Counted from the first letter of the stretch, positions 1 through 9,418 are shown. The stretch: 64,000 nucleotides of DNA from Acidobacteriota bacterium (GCA_003222395.1 QHWB01000031.1:312501-376500); one strand, 5' to 3'. A program made the numbers and translations. Notes: generated by a model not told the origin, from the letters alone.

Positions 1-321
1 GCGGTCGTCGGCATCGTCAGCGGAACATTCCAGCGCCTCGTCGCGATTACGGCGTTCTTCCTTGCGCTCAACTACGGCATCTGCTGCGTCGCGCTCGTCG
101 TGTTACGCCGCCGCGAGCCGCACCGCGCGCGGCCGTTCGTCGCGCCCGGATATCCGTGGTCCGCGTACATCGTCCTGTCTGGCGCTGTCGCGCTGGTCGT
201 CGGCACGCTGGTGGGCGACACGGTGAACGGCGGGCTCGCGATTGCGCTGCTGATCGCGGGCCTTATCGGGCGGATGGCGTTCGCCCGGCGCGGTGCGCGG
301 CGATCGGTGGCGAAGTTGTAG
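1..321 (+). CDS. APC-family amino acid permease, C-terminal part (5' end outside window)
   Basis: Frame 1 is open from base 1: AVVGIVSGTFQRLVAITAFFLALNYGICCVALVVLRRREPHRARPFVAPGYPW...; typical APC last TM helices with a RPFxxPGYPW motif. Confidence 0.8.
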   Translation, partial: AVVGIVSGTFQRLVAITAFFLALNYGICCVALVVLRRREPHRARPFVAPGYPWSAYIVLSGAVALVVGTLVGDTVNGGLAIALLIAGLIGRMAFARRGARRSVAKL

Positions 322-343
322 CGCAGGCCATACGGCTCCGCTC

Positions 344-463
344 GCCTGAAAGGCTCGCGCTACGAAAGCCTGAAAGGCTCGCGCTACGAAAGCCTGAAGG
401 GCTCGCGCTACGAAGGCTTGAAAGGCTCGCGCTGCGAAAGCCTGAAGGGCTCGCGCTACGAGA
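344..463. repeat. Five tandem 24-bp units gcctgaaaggctcgcgctacgaaa (GTAGCGC-type palindromic repeat) between convergent genes
   Basis: Units at 344, 368, 392, 416, 440 with 1-3 mismatches each. Confidence 0.95.
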
Positions 464-2084
464 GGAGCAGGCCAACGACGACGACGACGACGGCGCCGAT
501 CAGGTTGTGCCACAGGAACTCGATCCACGGCAGCTCGATGGCGACCGTCAGAACGGCCGCCATGCCGGCGATGAGGCCGATGAAGGCGCCGCGCGCCGTC
601 GCGCGCGGCGTCAGGATCGCGAGGATGAAGACGCCGAGCAGCGAGCCGTATACGAACGATCCGTAGCGGTTCACGACCTCGATCAACGATCCCTGCCCGG
701 CCGCCCGCATGGCGACAACGCACGCGAAGAGTCCCCAGAACACCGTCGCGATCTTCGAGACATGGACGTAGTGCTGCTCGGGCGCGGACGTCACGAAGTG
801 GCGCCGGTAGAAATCGATGATCGTCGCCGTCGCCAGCGCGTTCAGCTCGCCGCCGCTCGCCGACATCGCCGCGACGAAGATCGCTCCAATCAGCAGCCCG
901 ACGAGGCCGACGGGCATACGCGTGGTGACGAACGTCGGAAAGATGTAGTTGGAATCGTTGTAGTTCTCGTCGCCGCTCGCCTGCTTCACGAGCGCGACCG
1001 CCCTGGCGCGGACGCCCTGCAGCCGCGCGTCGCTCGCCAGAAACGCGGTGCGCTCCCCGCGCTCGGCCGCGCCGCGCCGCGCCGCCACCGATCGATCGAA
1101 TTCCTGCTGGAGCGCTGCATAGTCGGCCGCATACGCGCTCCCGGCGATCCGATCGTCGTACACGCGGTTGAACAGCATGGGCGGCGTCTGGAACAGGTAG
1201 TACACGAACAGCAGCACGCCCGTCCCGAGGATCAGCAACTGCAGCGGGATCTTCACGTACGCGCTCATCATGAGCGAGTGGCGCGCCTCGTCGATCGACT
1301 TCGCCGAGAGATACCGCTGCACCTGGCTCTGATCGCAGCCGAAGTACGACAGCATCAGGAAGAGGCCGCCGATCATGCCCGACCAGAACGTGTAGCGCTC
1401 CGTGAGGTTGACGTTGAAGTCGATCGCGTGAAGCCGCCCGCTGGCGCCGGCGAGGTGCAGCGCCTGACCGAGGCCGACGTGCTGCACGATGCCGTACAAG
1501 AGGATCGCCACCGCCGCCAGCATCCCGAACACGACAATGAACATCTGCTTCACGTCGGTCCATGCCACCGCCTGCACGCCGCCGAACGTCGTATAGACGA
1601 TCATCGGCACGCAGATCACCAGGACCGTGACCGGGAGCGTCCATCCCAGAATGGCCGACATGACGACCGACGGCGCCGCGAGCGTGACGCCGAGCGAGGC
1701 GGCGCGCCCGACGAGGAAGAGGAGGCTGGCGAGCGACCGCGTCTTCGCGTCGAAGCGGCGCTCGAGATATTCGTACGCCGTGTAGACCCGTGCCCGAGTG
1801 AAGAACGGCACGACGGTGACCGACAGAATCACCATCGCGAGCGGCAGGCCGAAATAGAACTGCACGAAGCGCAGACCGGTCAGATATCCGAGTCCCGTGG
1901 TACTGACAATCGTCACCGCGCTCATCTGCGTCGCCATCACCGACAGGCCGACCGCCCACCACGGCAGCGATCGGTTGGCGAGTAGATAACCGTCGACCTG
2001 ATCGGTGGCTTTCGATCGGCGCAGCCCGTCGACGATGACCCACGCGATGTAGGCGATGACGACGGCCCAGTCGAGCGGACGCAT
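456..2084 (-). CDS. Sodium:solute symporter (SSS family)
   Basis: 542 aa multi-TM protein: YLLANRSLPWWAVGLSVMATQMSAVTIVSTTGLGY... Confidence 0.88.
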   Translation of the reverse strand: MRPLDWAVVIAYIAWVIVDGLRRSKATDQVDGYLLANRSLPWWAVGLSVMATQMSAVTIVSTTGLGYLTGLRFVQFYFGLPLAMVILSVTVVPFFTRARVYTAYEYLERRFDAKTRSLASLLFLVGRAASLGVTLAAPSVVMSAILGWTLPVTVLVICVPMIVYTTFGGVQAVAWTDVKQMFIVVFGMLAAVAILLYGIVQHVGLGQALHLAGASGRLHAIDFNVNLTERYTFWSGMIGGLFLMLSYFGCDQSQVQRYLSAKSIDEARHSLMMSAYVKIPLQLLILGTGVLLFVYYLFQTPPMLFNRVYDDRIAGSAYAADYAALQQEFDRSVAARRGAAERGERTAFLASDARLQGVRARAVALVKQASGDENYNDSNYIFPTFVTTRMPVGLVGLLIGAIFVAAMSASGGELNALATATIIDFYRRHFVTSAPEQHYVHVSKIATVFWGLFACVVAMRAAGQGSLIEVVNRYGSFVYGSLLGVFILAILTPRATARGAFIGLIAGMAAVLTVAIELPWIEFLWHNLIGAVVVVVVGLLLS

Positions 2085-2184
2085 CAGGCGAAGAGGCGGC
2101 CGAAGATCCAGAGGACGGTGATGACGAGAGCTTCGAGGACGATGACCTGGATATACCTGCGAGTCATTTTCTTTATTTGCGCGC

Positions 2185-2405
2185 GGGGCCCCACCTTTCT
2201 TTAGGCGGCGGAGACCCCACCCCCGCCGCTGTTGCTCGGCGCATGCGCGCCTCGCAACGGCTCAAAGCTGTCGCGCGCTGACGCGCTCGGGCTTTTCTGA
2301 CTGCTCTCGCAGCTCCACCCCCGCTCGGCTCGCTCGCGCAATTGCGCTCGCTCGAGCCGCGGGCGCTGCGCTCGCGCGTATCCAGAACGGATCGTCACGG
2401 CAACC
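2185..2405. repeat. Dispersed intergenic element, copy A ('SLEPLRGAYAPSNSGG' family)
   Basis: Shares gccgctgttgctcggcgcat.cgcgcctcgcaacggctcaa.gctg and gccgcgggcgctgcgctcg.gcgtatccagaac with 9258-9415. Confidence 0.8.
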
Positions 2406-3860
2406 TCACAGCGCCGCTGATCGTGCGGCAAGGTTGCGTTCGGCGTCCGCGAGGCCGGTCGTGGCGCCGTTCCACCATGCTTCGTCGGACTCGAGCGCGG
2501 CGCGTGACTGCCTGGCGGCGCGCGCTGTCTCTTCCGGCGCCGGTCCGCCGAGCGTGCGTCGGATCTCGATGAAATGGCGCGCGCTGAGAATCTGCGCGAT
2601 CGCCGCCTCGTCGTACGCAAGCGGCACGCCGGTCAGATCGGCCGATACCCTCGCGAGCGTGTGCGACAGCGGCACGCCCGGATCTCTTTCCCGCTCGTGC
2701 ATCAGCCGCGACGAAATGGCGTGCGCCGTCCTGAACGGCAGCCCGTGATCGCGGACGAGCGTATCGGCCAGCTCCGTCAGCGTCGTCCAGCCGTCGGCGG
2801 CGCGCGCTTCCAGTCGCTTCGCGTCGAACGCAGCGGTCGTCATCGCCGCGGCGACGAGCTTCACCGCGCGCGTCGCGTCGCGGAACATCGCGAAGACGAG
2901 CGGCTGCAGGTCGTCCTCGGTGTCGACGATGTCGCCGAACGGCGTGTTGTGGACGGCGGTGACGATGGCCTGCGCCTGGCCGAGCGCCTTGCTGCCGATG
3001 GCGCGCGCGTGCTCGATGGCGACCGGATTCCGCTTCTGCGGCATGATGCTGCTGCACTGCACGTAGCCGTCGCCGAAGGAGACGTAGTTGAACTCCGCCG
3101 TCCCCCACAGCAGCAAATCCTGGAGGAAGCGGCCGAGCCCGACCAGCAGGACCGACGACGCGGTCACGCTTTCGAGCAGGTAGTCGACGGTCGCAATGCT
3201 GCCGTAGGTATTGCCGGTCGGCCCGCAGAAGCCGAGCAGATCGGACGTGAGCTGCCGATCGATCGGAAATCCGGTCCCGGTGATCGCGCACGCGCCGAGC
3301 GGATTGCGATTCGTGCGGTCGTACGCGCCTTTCAGTCTCGTCGCGTCGCGCTCGAGCTGCTCCACCACCGCCAGCAGGTAGTGCGCCACGGTCGTCGGCT
3401 GCGCGCGCTGCGTGTGCGTGTGCACCGCCAGCACCGTCTCGCGGTTGCGATCGATCACGTCGACGAGCGAGCGCCGCAGCGCGAACGTGGCCGAGAGGAG
3501 ACCGAGCACGAACTCGCGCTGCCGCATGCGGTACATCGTCATGTCGATGTCGTTGCGCGACCGCGCGGTATGCAACCGTCCTGCGACGTCCTCTCCGCAT
3601 CGAGCGATGACCAGCCGTTCGATATAGAAGAAGAGATCCTCGTAGCTGCCGTCGTACCTGGCTTCCTGCACCTCGTCGAGCGAGATGGAGTCCAACGCCT
3701 CACGGATCCGATGCGCATCCTCGCGCGAGACGATACCCTGCTCGGCGAGCATCACGAGGTGCGCGTGGTGAATCGCCATCAGCGGCGAGAGAAACAGCTC
3801 TTTGGCGTCCTCGAAGTTCTCGTTGAGCACGTACGTGACGTATTCCGGAGCGAATTTCAT
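2406..3860 (-). CDS. argH: Argininosuccinate lyase
   Basis: HTARSRNDIDMT, HTHTQRAQPTT and SSIMPQKRNPV signature motifs; start ATG at 3860. Confidence 0.92.
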   Translation of the reverse strand: MKFAPEYVTYVLNENFEDAKELFLSPLMAIHHAHLVMLAEQGIVSREDAHRIREALDSISLDEVQEARYDGSYEDLFFYIERLVIARCGEDVAGRLHTARSRNDIDMTMYRMRQREFVLGLLSATFALRRSLVDVIDRNRETVLAVHTHTQRAQPTTVAHYLLAVVEQLERDATRLKGAYDRTNRNPLGACAITGTGFPIDRQLTSDLLGFCGPTGNTYGSIATVDYLLESVTASSVLLVGLGRFLQDLLLWGTAEFNYVSFGDGYVQCSSIMPQKRNPVAIEHARAIGSKALGQAQAIVTAVHNTPFGDIVDTEDDLQPLVFAMFRDATRAVKLVAAAMTTAAFDAKRLEARAADGWTTLTELADTLVRDHGLPFRTAHAISSRLMHERERDPGVPLSHTLARVSADLTGVPLAYDEAAIAQILSARHFIEIRRTLGGPAPEETARAARQSRAALESDEAWWNGATTGLADAERNLAARSAAL

Positions 3861-3881
3861 TGTTTTGAGTATAGTTCGATT

Positions 3882-5270
3882 ATGCGTACACCTGTCGCAA
3901 TCGCCTGCAGCATCGTCTTTGCGCTCGCGATGCCGACCGCTCCATCGGCGCCGAACGATCAGCGCGCAAGAGACCTGTTCAAGCAATTGATCGAAATCAA
4001 CACGACCGACACGCCGGCCGGCAACGTGACGAAGGCGGCCGACGCCGTCGCGGAGCGGTTGAAGGCGGCGGGATTTCCGGCGGCGGACATTCAGGTGCTC
4101 GGACCGGATCCGAAGAAACACAACGTCGTCGCCCGGCTGCGCGGCAGCGGCGCGAAGCGGCCGTTGCTCCTCCTCGCGCATCTCGACGTCGTCGAAGCGA
4201 AGCGTGAGGACTGGTCGTTCGATCCGTTCGCCTTTCTCGAGAAGGACGGCTTCTTCTACGGCCGCGGCACGAGCGACGACAAGGCGATGGCATCCATCCT
4301 CACGGCGAATCTGATCCGACTGAAGGAGGAAGGGTTCAAGCCCAATCGCGACCTGATCCTCGCGCTCACCGCCGACGAAGAGGGCGGCCGCTTCAACGGC
4401 GTCGACTGGCTCGTGAAGAACCACCGGACGCTGGTCGACGCGGCGCTCGCGCTCAACGAGGGCGGATCGGGTCAGATGAAGAACGGGAAGTATCTGATCA
4501 ACGAAGTGCAGGCGAGCGAGAAGGTGTATCAGGACTTCCGGCTCGAGTCGCGCAATCCGGGCGGGCACAGCTCGCGGCCCATCCGAGACAACGCCATCTA
4601 CCATCTCGCCGACGGTCTCGCGAAGCTCGAACGTCTGGACTTCCCGACGCGCCTCGGCGAGGTCACGCGAACGTACTTCGAACGGATGGCGGCGTTTCAG
4701 AGCGACGCACAGGTCGCCGCCGACATGCGCGCCGCCGCGCAGCCCGAGCCGGATCCGCAGGCCGTCGCGCGGTTGTCGGCCGGCTCCTCGTACTTCAACG
4801 CGCTGATGCGGACGACGTGCGTGGCGACGAGGCTCGAAGGAGGACACGCGAACAACGCGCTCCCGCAGATCGCGGCCGCGAACGTGAACTGCCGCATTCT
4901 GCCGGGCGAAGCGCCGGAGGCGGTGAAGCAGAAGATCGAAGAGACGCTCGCGGATCGGAAAATCAACGTCACGTTCGTCGACAAGGCCACGCCGAGCGCG
5001 CCGTCGCCGCTCACGCCGGAGGTGATGACGGCGATCGAGTCGACGACCAAGACGATGTGGCCCGGCGTCATCGTCGTCCCGATGATGGGCACCGGCGCGA
5101 CCGACGGTCTCTTCCTGAGGAACGCTGCCATTCCGACCTACGGCATCGAAGGCATCTTCTACGAGATCGACGACAACCGCGCGCACGGCCGCGACGAGCG
5201 CATCGGCGTCAGGCAGTACTTCGAAGGGCTCGAGTTTCAGTACAGACTGATCAAGGCGCTTTCGCAATGA
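3882..5270 (+). CDS. M20 family metallopeptidase (secreted carboxypeptidase/aminoacylase-like)
   Basis: Signal peptide, then LLLLAHLDVVEAKREDWSFDPF, GRGTSDDKAM and ALTADEEGG metal-site motifs. Confidence 0.88.
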   Translation: MRTPVAIACSIVFALAMPTAPSAPNDQRARDLFKQLIEINTTDTPAGNVTKAADAVAERLKAAGFPAADIQVLGPDPKKHNVVARLRGSGAKRPLLLLAHLDVVEAKREDWSFDPFAFLEKDGFFYGRGTSDDKAMASILTANLIRLKEEGFKPNRDLILALTADEEGGRFNGVDWLVKNHRTLVDAALALNEGGSGQMKNGKYLINEVQASEKVYQDFRLESRNPGGHSSRPIRDNAIYHLADGLAKLERLDFPTRLGEVTRTYFERMAAFQSDAQVAADMRAAAQPEPDPQAVARLSAGSSYFNALMRTTCVATRLEGGHANNALPQIAAANVNCRILPGEAPEAVKQKIEETLADRKINVTFVDKATPSAPSPLTPEVMTAIESTTKTMWPGVIVVPMMGTGATDGLFLRNAAIPTYGIEGIFYEIDDNRAHGRDERIGVRQYFEGLEFQYRLIKALSQ

Positions 5271-5339
5271 ACAGGCCGGCGGTCGCGTTCGCCCTTGCCG
5301 TCTTCGCCGCTGGCAAAACACTCGGGCGACGGCGGGCCG

Positions 5340-6290
5340 CTATCGCTTCAGCGTGCGGACGTACGCCTTGACGACGTCGTAGACGAAGTCCTCGCACGCT
5401 TCGCTGGTCTTCGGATCGTACGCGTCGCCGTTCGTGATGTTGTCGGACACGACGCGGATGCCGAGGAACGGCACGCTCAACAGCTTCGCGATCTGCGCGG
5501 CCGAGGCCGTTTCCATTTCCTCGACGGCGGTCCCGAATTCCGTGTGGAACCGCGCGATCAGATCGACCTCGTCGTTCCACATGTCGCTCGAGCCAATCGC
5601 GCCCTCGACGACTTTTCCGCGCGTGTAGGTTTTGGTCACGCTCCGGGCCGCGTCGAGCAGCGGGCCGTCGGCCTCGAAGCGCGCGGCGCGGCGCGCGTTC
5701 GGATCGTTGGCCGCGCTCCCGTCCGCCGCGGTGAGATCCATCGGCCTCCAGTCGAGCGGATTGCTGCCGGACCCCGCCGCGCGGTAGCGGCTCCTGAACG
5801 CGCCGAGATTCACCGCGCTCGTGCCGAGCACGATGTCGTACAGCCGGAGCCGCGGATCGTGGCCGCCCGCGGTGCCCTGATTGATGATCGCGAGCGGCCG
5901 GAATCGCTCGACGGCGAGGACGGTTGCCGCCGCCGCGCTCGACATCCCCTTCAGCGTCTTCGAAACAATGACTGGATAGCCATCGATCGTGCCGCTCCAG
6001 AACGTCCAGTCGCCCACGCGCTCGACCTTGACGTGTTCCAGCCGGCCGGCGAGCTTCTCCGTCTCGATCTGCATCGCGCCCTGGACGATGACAGGACGCA
6101 GCGCGGCCGCCGGCGATTGAGCGAACGCCGGAAGCGGAACGAGCAGAAGTACAAGCACGAAGGACGAAGTCCGAAGTCGGAAGAAGTCCGAAGTACGAAG
6201 TACGAAGTCGGAAGATCGGCTTCGTACTTCGTTACTTCGTACTTCGTTACTTCGGACGTCGTACTTCAGACTCCGTCCTATGCCAGCCAT
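5340..6290 (-). CDS. Secreted nucleosidase / purine nucleoside phosphorylase-like protein
   Basis: EMETASAAQIAKLLSVPFLGIRVVSDN motif of the PNP/MTA-SAH nucleosidase superfamily; ATGA overlap with upstream gene. Confidence 0.75.
   Translation of the reverse strand: MAGIGRSLKYDVRSNEVRSNEVRSRSSDFVLRTSDFFRLRTSSFVLVLLLVPLPAFAQSPAAALRPVIVQGAMQIETEKLAGRLEHVKVERVGDWTFWSGTIDGYPVIVSKTLKGMSSAAAATVLAVERFRPLAIINQGTAGGHDPRLRLYDIVLGTSAVNLGAFRSRYRAAGSGSNPLDWRPMDLTAADGSAANDPNARRAARFEADGPLLDAARSVTKTYTRGKVVEGAIGSSDMWNDEVDLIARFHTEFGTAVEEMETASAAQIAKLLSVPFLGIRVVSDNITNGDAYDPKTSEACEDFVYDVVKAYVRTLKR
6156..6274. repeat. 7-bp-period (ACGAAGT)n / (ACTTCGT)n inverted repeat inside the 5' end of the nucleosidase ORF
   Basis: cgaagtacgaagtacgaagtcgg ... 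cttcgtacttcgttacttcgtacttcgttacttcgg. Confidence 0.9.
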
Positions 6291-7195
6291 CACAGCACGC
6301 GCGCCTGCCGCATGACCCCTTCCGCCTTCGGCCGGATCTCCCGCGCGACCTCGAACGGATCGCCTTGCTGGAATTTCGGCAGGAAGAGCTCGACGGACAG
6401 CGCACCCGTATAGCCCTTGTCGGCGAGCTTCCGGAGAATCGTCGTCAGCGGCGACACGCCGTCGCCGGGGATGACGCGCGTCACGGTGTCCAGCAGCTCG
6501 CGCGGCATGTCGGGCACGTCCTGGAAGTGCACGTGACCGAGCTCGCCCGGCTTGAGCAGATCCAGGTCCTCGAGCTTGTTGAGACCGGACCAGAAGTGAT
6601 AGCAGTCGAGCATCGGACGCATGTTTGGATGTCCGGCGGCGCGCGTCATCTTCAGCAGCGTCGGCAGCGTGGAGATGAGCGGCGACGTGCGTATGAACTC
6701 GGCCATCGCCGTCATGTCGAACTGTCTGGCGATTTCTCCGACTTCGCGCATGCTGTCGGGAACAGGTTTGTAGTCCTCGGCGGTGACCTTCTGCTGTGGC
6801 GTAGCGGTCGTCGAGTAAATGCGCTTCAGACCGAGCGTTGCGAACATCTCGCAGCGCTTCTTCAACGCGTCGAGCGCGGCCGGTCGGTTCGGATTCTGTT
6901 CCCACAATCCCTGCAGCGCGCCGCCGTTGCACGATACCGGCGTCAGTCCGAGGTCGGTGAGCAGCCGGTGCGCTGTCGCCAGCGATTCGGTCTTCAAGAA
7001 CTCGTCGAGAAGATTCCCGGCGATCTCGACTTGCCGGATGCCCGCGCGCGACCAGCCTTCGAGCGACTGCCGGAAGCCCGCTCTCGAAGACGTGTTCTGA
7101 TGGATCGCGAGCGTCATCTTCGACGCCGCGGCCGGCGCGCCGCGCGCCGCAGCCAACGCGACCGGCGTCAGAAGCATCGTTCGTCTGGACAGCAT
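6290..7195 (-). CDS. Sugar phosphate isomerase/epimerase-like TIM-barrel protein with Tat-like leader
   Basis: MLSRRTMLLTPVALAAARG leader; HVHFQDVPDMPRELLD ... GDGVSPLTTILRKLADKGYTGALSVELF. Confidence 0.82.
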   Translation of the reverse strand: MLSRRTMLLTPVALAAARGAPAAASKMTLAIHQNTSSRAGFRQSLEGWSRAGIRQVEIAGNLLDEFLKTESLATAHRLLTDLGLTPVSCNGGALQGLWEQNPNRPAALDALKKRCEMFATLGLKRIYSTTATPQQKVTAEDYKPVPDSMREVGEIARQFDMTAMAEFIRTSPLISTLPTLLKMTRAAGHPNMRPMLDCYHFWSGLNKLEDLDLLKPGELGHVHFQDVPDMPRELLDTVTRVIPGDGVSPLTTILRKLADKGYTGALSVELFLPKFQQGDPFEVAREIRPKAEGVMRQARVL

Positions 7196-7293
7196 GAGCC
7201 CTGCTTTCGTTCGAACGCTACTTGGCGTGGATTTCGATACAACCTGCCCACCACGGTTCCTCCGTGTCCTGAACGACCTCCGTGGTGGAGAGC

Positions 7294-7722
7294 TTACTTC
7301 TGCGACGTGCCCCTGCTCTTCGTGACAGGATTGCCCGCGTTCACCCACTCATTCCATCCGCCGAGGAGGGCGCGCACGTTCTTCACGCCGCGCTGCTGCA
7401 GCATGAGCGCCGCACGGGCGCTCGTGAACTCGTCGCGTCAGGCACAGTAGGTGACGATCGGCTTCCGGCTCTTCTGGATCATCTGCGCGACCTTCTCGTA
7501 CTCAGCCGGCCACGTCATCAATCCTTCGAGCGGCAGCAGCACCGCGCCCGGGATGTGCGAGATCTCGTATGCGTCGACGTTGCGCGTGTCGACGATGAGC
7601 ACGTTGTTCGACGCGACGAGCTTCTTGAAGTCCTGCTGGGTGATACGGGGCGCGTCGACCTGCGCGGACGCGGCGGGCGCGAGCAGCAGCAGAGCGGCGA
7701 GGGACAAGCATGCGTGTTTCAT
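7294..7722 (-). CDS. Rhodanese-like protein, probable selenoprotein (in-frame TGA at codon 95)
   Basis: MKHACLSLAALLLLAPAASAQVDAPRITQQDFKKLVASNNVLIVDTRNVDAYEISHIPGAVLLPLEGL...KPIVTYCA[TGA]RDEFTSARAALMLQQRGVKNVRALLGGWNEWVNAGNPVTKSRGTSQK*; rhodanese homology is continuous across the TGA at 7438-7440. Confidence 0.8.
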
Positions 7723-7747
7723 GGGTCTACTATAACGACATATCACA

Positions 7748-9241
7748 TTGTTGATTCGGCGCGATCCGGACGTGCTCTCTGCGTTTCTCGAGGACGCGGC
7801 CCACTTTCCAGGCGGGCACGCGGCGGGAATCGCCTCGCCGTCGAGTGAATCGGAGGTCGCCGACGTTCTGCGATCGGCGAGCGCGGTGCTGCCAATCGGC
7901 GCGCAATCGTCGCTCACCGGCGGCGCGACGCCGATGGGCGAGGTGCTGCTCGGCACCTCGCGGCTCAATCGCATCCTCGAAATCGGATCGGATTGGGCGC
8001 GCGTGCAGGCGGGCGTGACGCTCGCGGATCTCGATGCGGCGCTCCGGGCGGTAGGCAAGTACTATCCGCCTGCGCCGACGTTCACCGGCGCGTTCGTCGG
8101 CGGCACGGTGGCCACCAACGCAGCCGGCGCCGCCACCTTCAAGTACGGCACGACGCGCGACTGGGTGCGTGCGATGACCGTCGTGCTCGCCAGCGGCGAC
8201 GCGCGTCGGATCGAACGCGGCGGCGTGAAGGCCTCCAGCCTGGTGCCGGTGCCCACCTACCGGATGCCGGCAGTGCCGAAGAATTCGGCCGGTTATTTCG
8301 CGGCGGCCGGCATGGACCTCATCGATCTCTTCATCGGATCGGAAGGAACGCTCGGCGTCATCACCGAGGTCACGCTGCGCGTTCTGCCTCGGCGTCCCGC
8401 GTTATGCCATGCGTTCGTGACGTTCGCCGATCGATCGGCGGCGCTCGCGTTCGTGGCAGGCCTGCGTCGCGCGTCGCACGCCGTCGCCGTCTCCGCGATC
8501 GAGCACATGGACGCGCGCTGTCTCTCCATCCTTCGAGAAGACGGCGTCGATCGTCAGCTCGGCGTGCCGATTCCGGACGATTCGGCGATCGCGCTGCTCG
8601 TCACGCTCGAGCTCCCTGCGGGCACGGACGCCGAGCAGGCGTTCGACGAGATCGGCCGTGCGCATGACGGGTCGCCGCCCGATACGCCGCTCGTCCGCCT
8701 GTGCCGGATGCTCGACGAGGCGGGCGTGCTCGAGCGCGTGGAAATTGCGGTGCCCGGCGATTCCGCCCGCGCGGAGCAGCTGCTGGCGGTCCGCGAGGCG
8801 GTGCCGGCGTCGGTCAACGCGCGCGTCGGCCGCGCGAAGCACGCCATCGATCCGCTCATCGCGAAGACCGCGGCCGATATGGTCGTTCCCTTCGATCGGG
8901 TCGGCGATCTGATGACGATGTACGACGAGGAGTTCGCGAGGCGTCGACTCGACGCAGCCGTGTGGGGACACATTTCGGACGGGAATCTTCACCCGAACGT
9001 TTTGCCGCGATCGTACTCGGACGTCGAATCGGGCAAGGACGCCATCATGACGTTCGGCCGCGCGGTCATTGCCATGGGTGGATCGCCTTTGGCCGAGCAC
9101 GGCGTCGGCCGGAATCCGGTGAAGCAGGCGTTGCTTGGCGAGCTCTACGGCGACCGCGGCGTGGCCGAGATGCGAGCCGTAAAAGAAACGTTGGATCCGG
9201 ACTACAAGCTCGCGCCTGGTGTCCTCTTTCCACGGCGATGA
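7748..9241 (+). CDS. FAD-binding oxidoreductase (GlcD/D-lactate dehydrogenase type)
   Basis: GSEGTLGVITEVTLRVLP, WGHISDGNLHPNVLP and EHGVGRNPVKQ motifs. Confidence 0.9.
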   Translation: MLIRRDPDVLSAFLEDAAHFPGGHAAGIASPSSESEVADVLRSASAVLPIGAQSSLTGGATPMGEVLLGTSRLNRILEIGSDWARVQAGVTLADLDAALRAVGKYYPPAPTFTGAFVGGTVATNAAGAATFKYGTTRDWVRAMTVVLASGDARRIERGGVKASSLVPVPTYRMPAVPKNSAGYFAAAGMDLIDLFIGSEGTLGVITEVTLRVLPRRPALCHAFVTFADRSAALAFVAGLRRASHAVAVSAIEHMDARCLSILREDGVDRQLGVPIPDDSAIALLVTLELPAGTDAEQAFDEIGRAHDGSPPDTPLVRLCRMLDEAGVLERVEIAVPGDSARAEQLLAVREAVPASVNARVGRAKHAIDPLIAKTAADMVVPFDRVGDLMTMYDEEFARRRLDAAVWGHISDGNLHPNVLPRSYSDVESGKDAIMTFGRAVIAMGGSPLAEHGVGRNPVKQALLGELYGDRGVAEMRAVKETLDPDYKLAPGVLFPRR

Positions 9242-9257
9242 TGACGAACATTCTCTC

Positions 9258-9415
9258 AGTCGCGCGGGGGCGGCCCCGCTTTTCTTTCCGCGGCGGAGAC
9301 TCACCCCGCCGCTGTTGCTCGGCGCATACGCGCCTCGCAACGGCTCAAGGCTGCCGCGCAAGCCGCGGGCGCTGCGCTCGGGCGTATCCAGAACAGAACG
9401 TCGCAGACTGATGGC
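9258..9415. repeat. Dispersed intergenic element, copy B
   Basis: Long near-identity with 2185-2405. Confidence 0.85.
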
Positions 9416-9418
9416 GCG

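Noticed and set aside
344-463. Possible CRISPR array (regular 24-bp units); likewise 29755-29848
   Set aside because: Units are contiguous without unique spacers and no cas genes are present; they are tandem palindromic repeats.
103-2043. 646-aa minus ORF and 609-aa plus ORF (156..1985) overlapping the symporter
   Set aside because: Shadow frames of a high-GC gene; Arg/Ala-rich composition without family motifs, while the 456..2084 frame is a clear SSS transporter.
2574-3881. N-terminal part of the 898-aa plus ORF, antisense to argH, and the mirrored N-terminal part of the 971-aa minus ORF antisense to the M20 peptidase
   Set aside because: Fortuitous stop-free antisense frames fused by the ORF caller to real genes; real starts are at 3882 (+) and 3860 (-).
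7438-7440. Rhodanese read as a pseudogene with a premature stop
   Set aside because: Only one stop, at a Cys position, frame and homology otherwise intact, hairpin at SECIS distance, and a second similar gene in the window; selenocysteine is more likely, though not proven.
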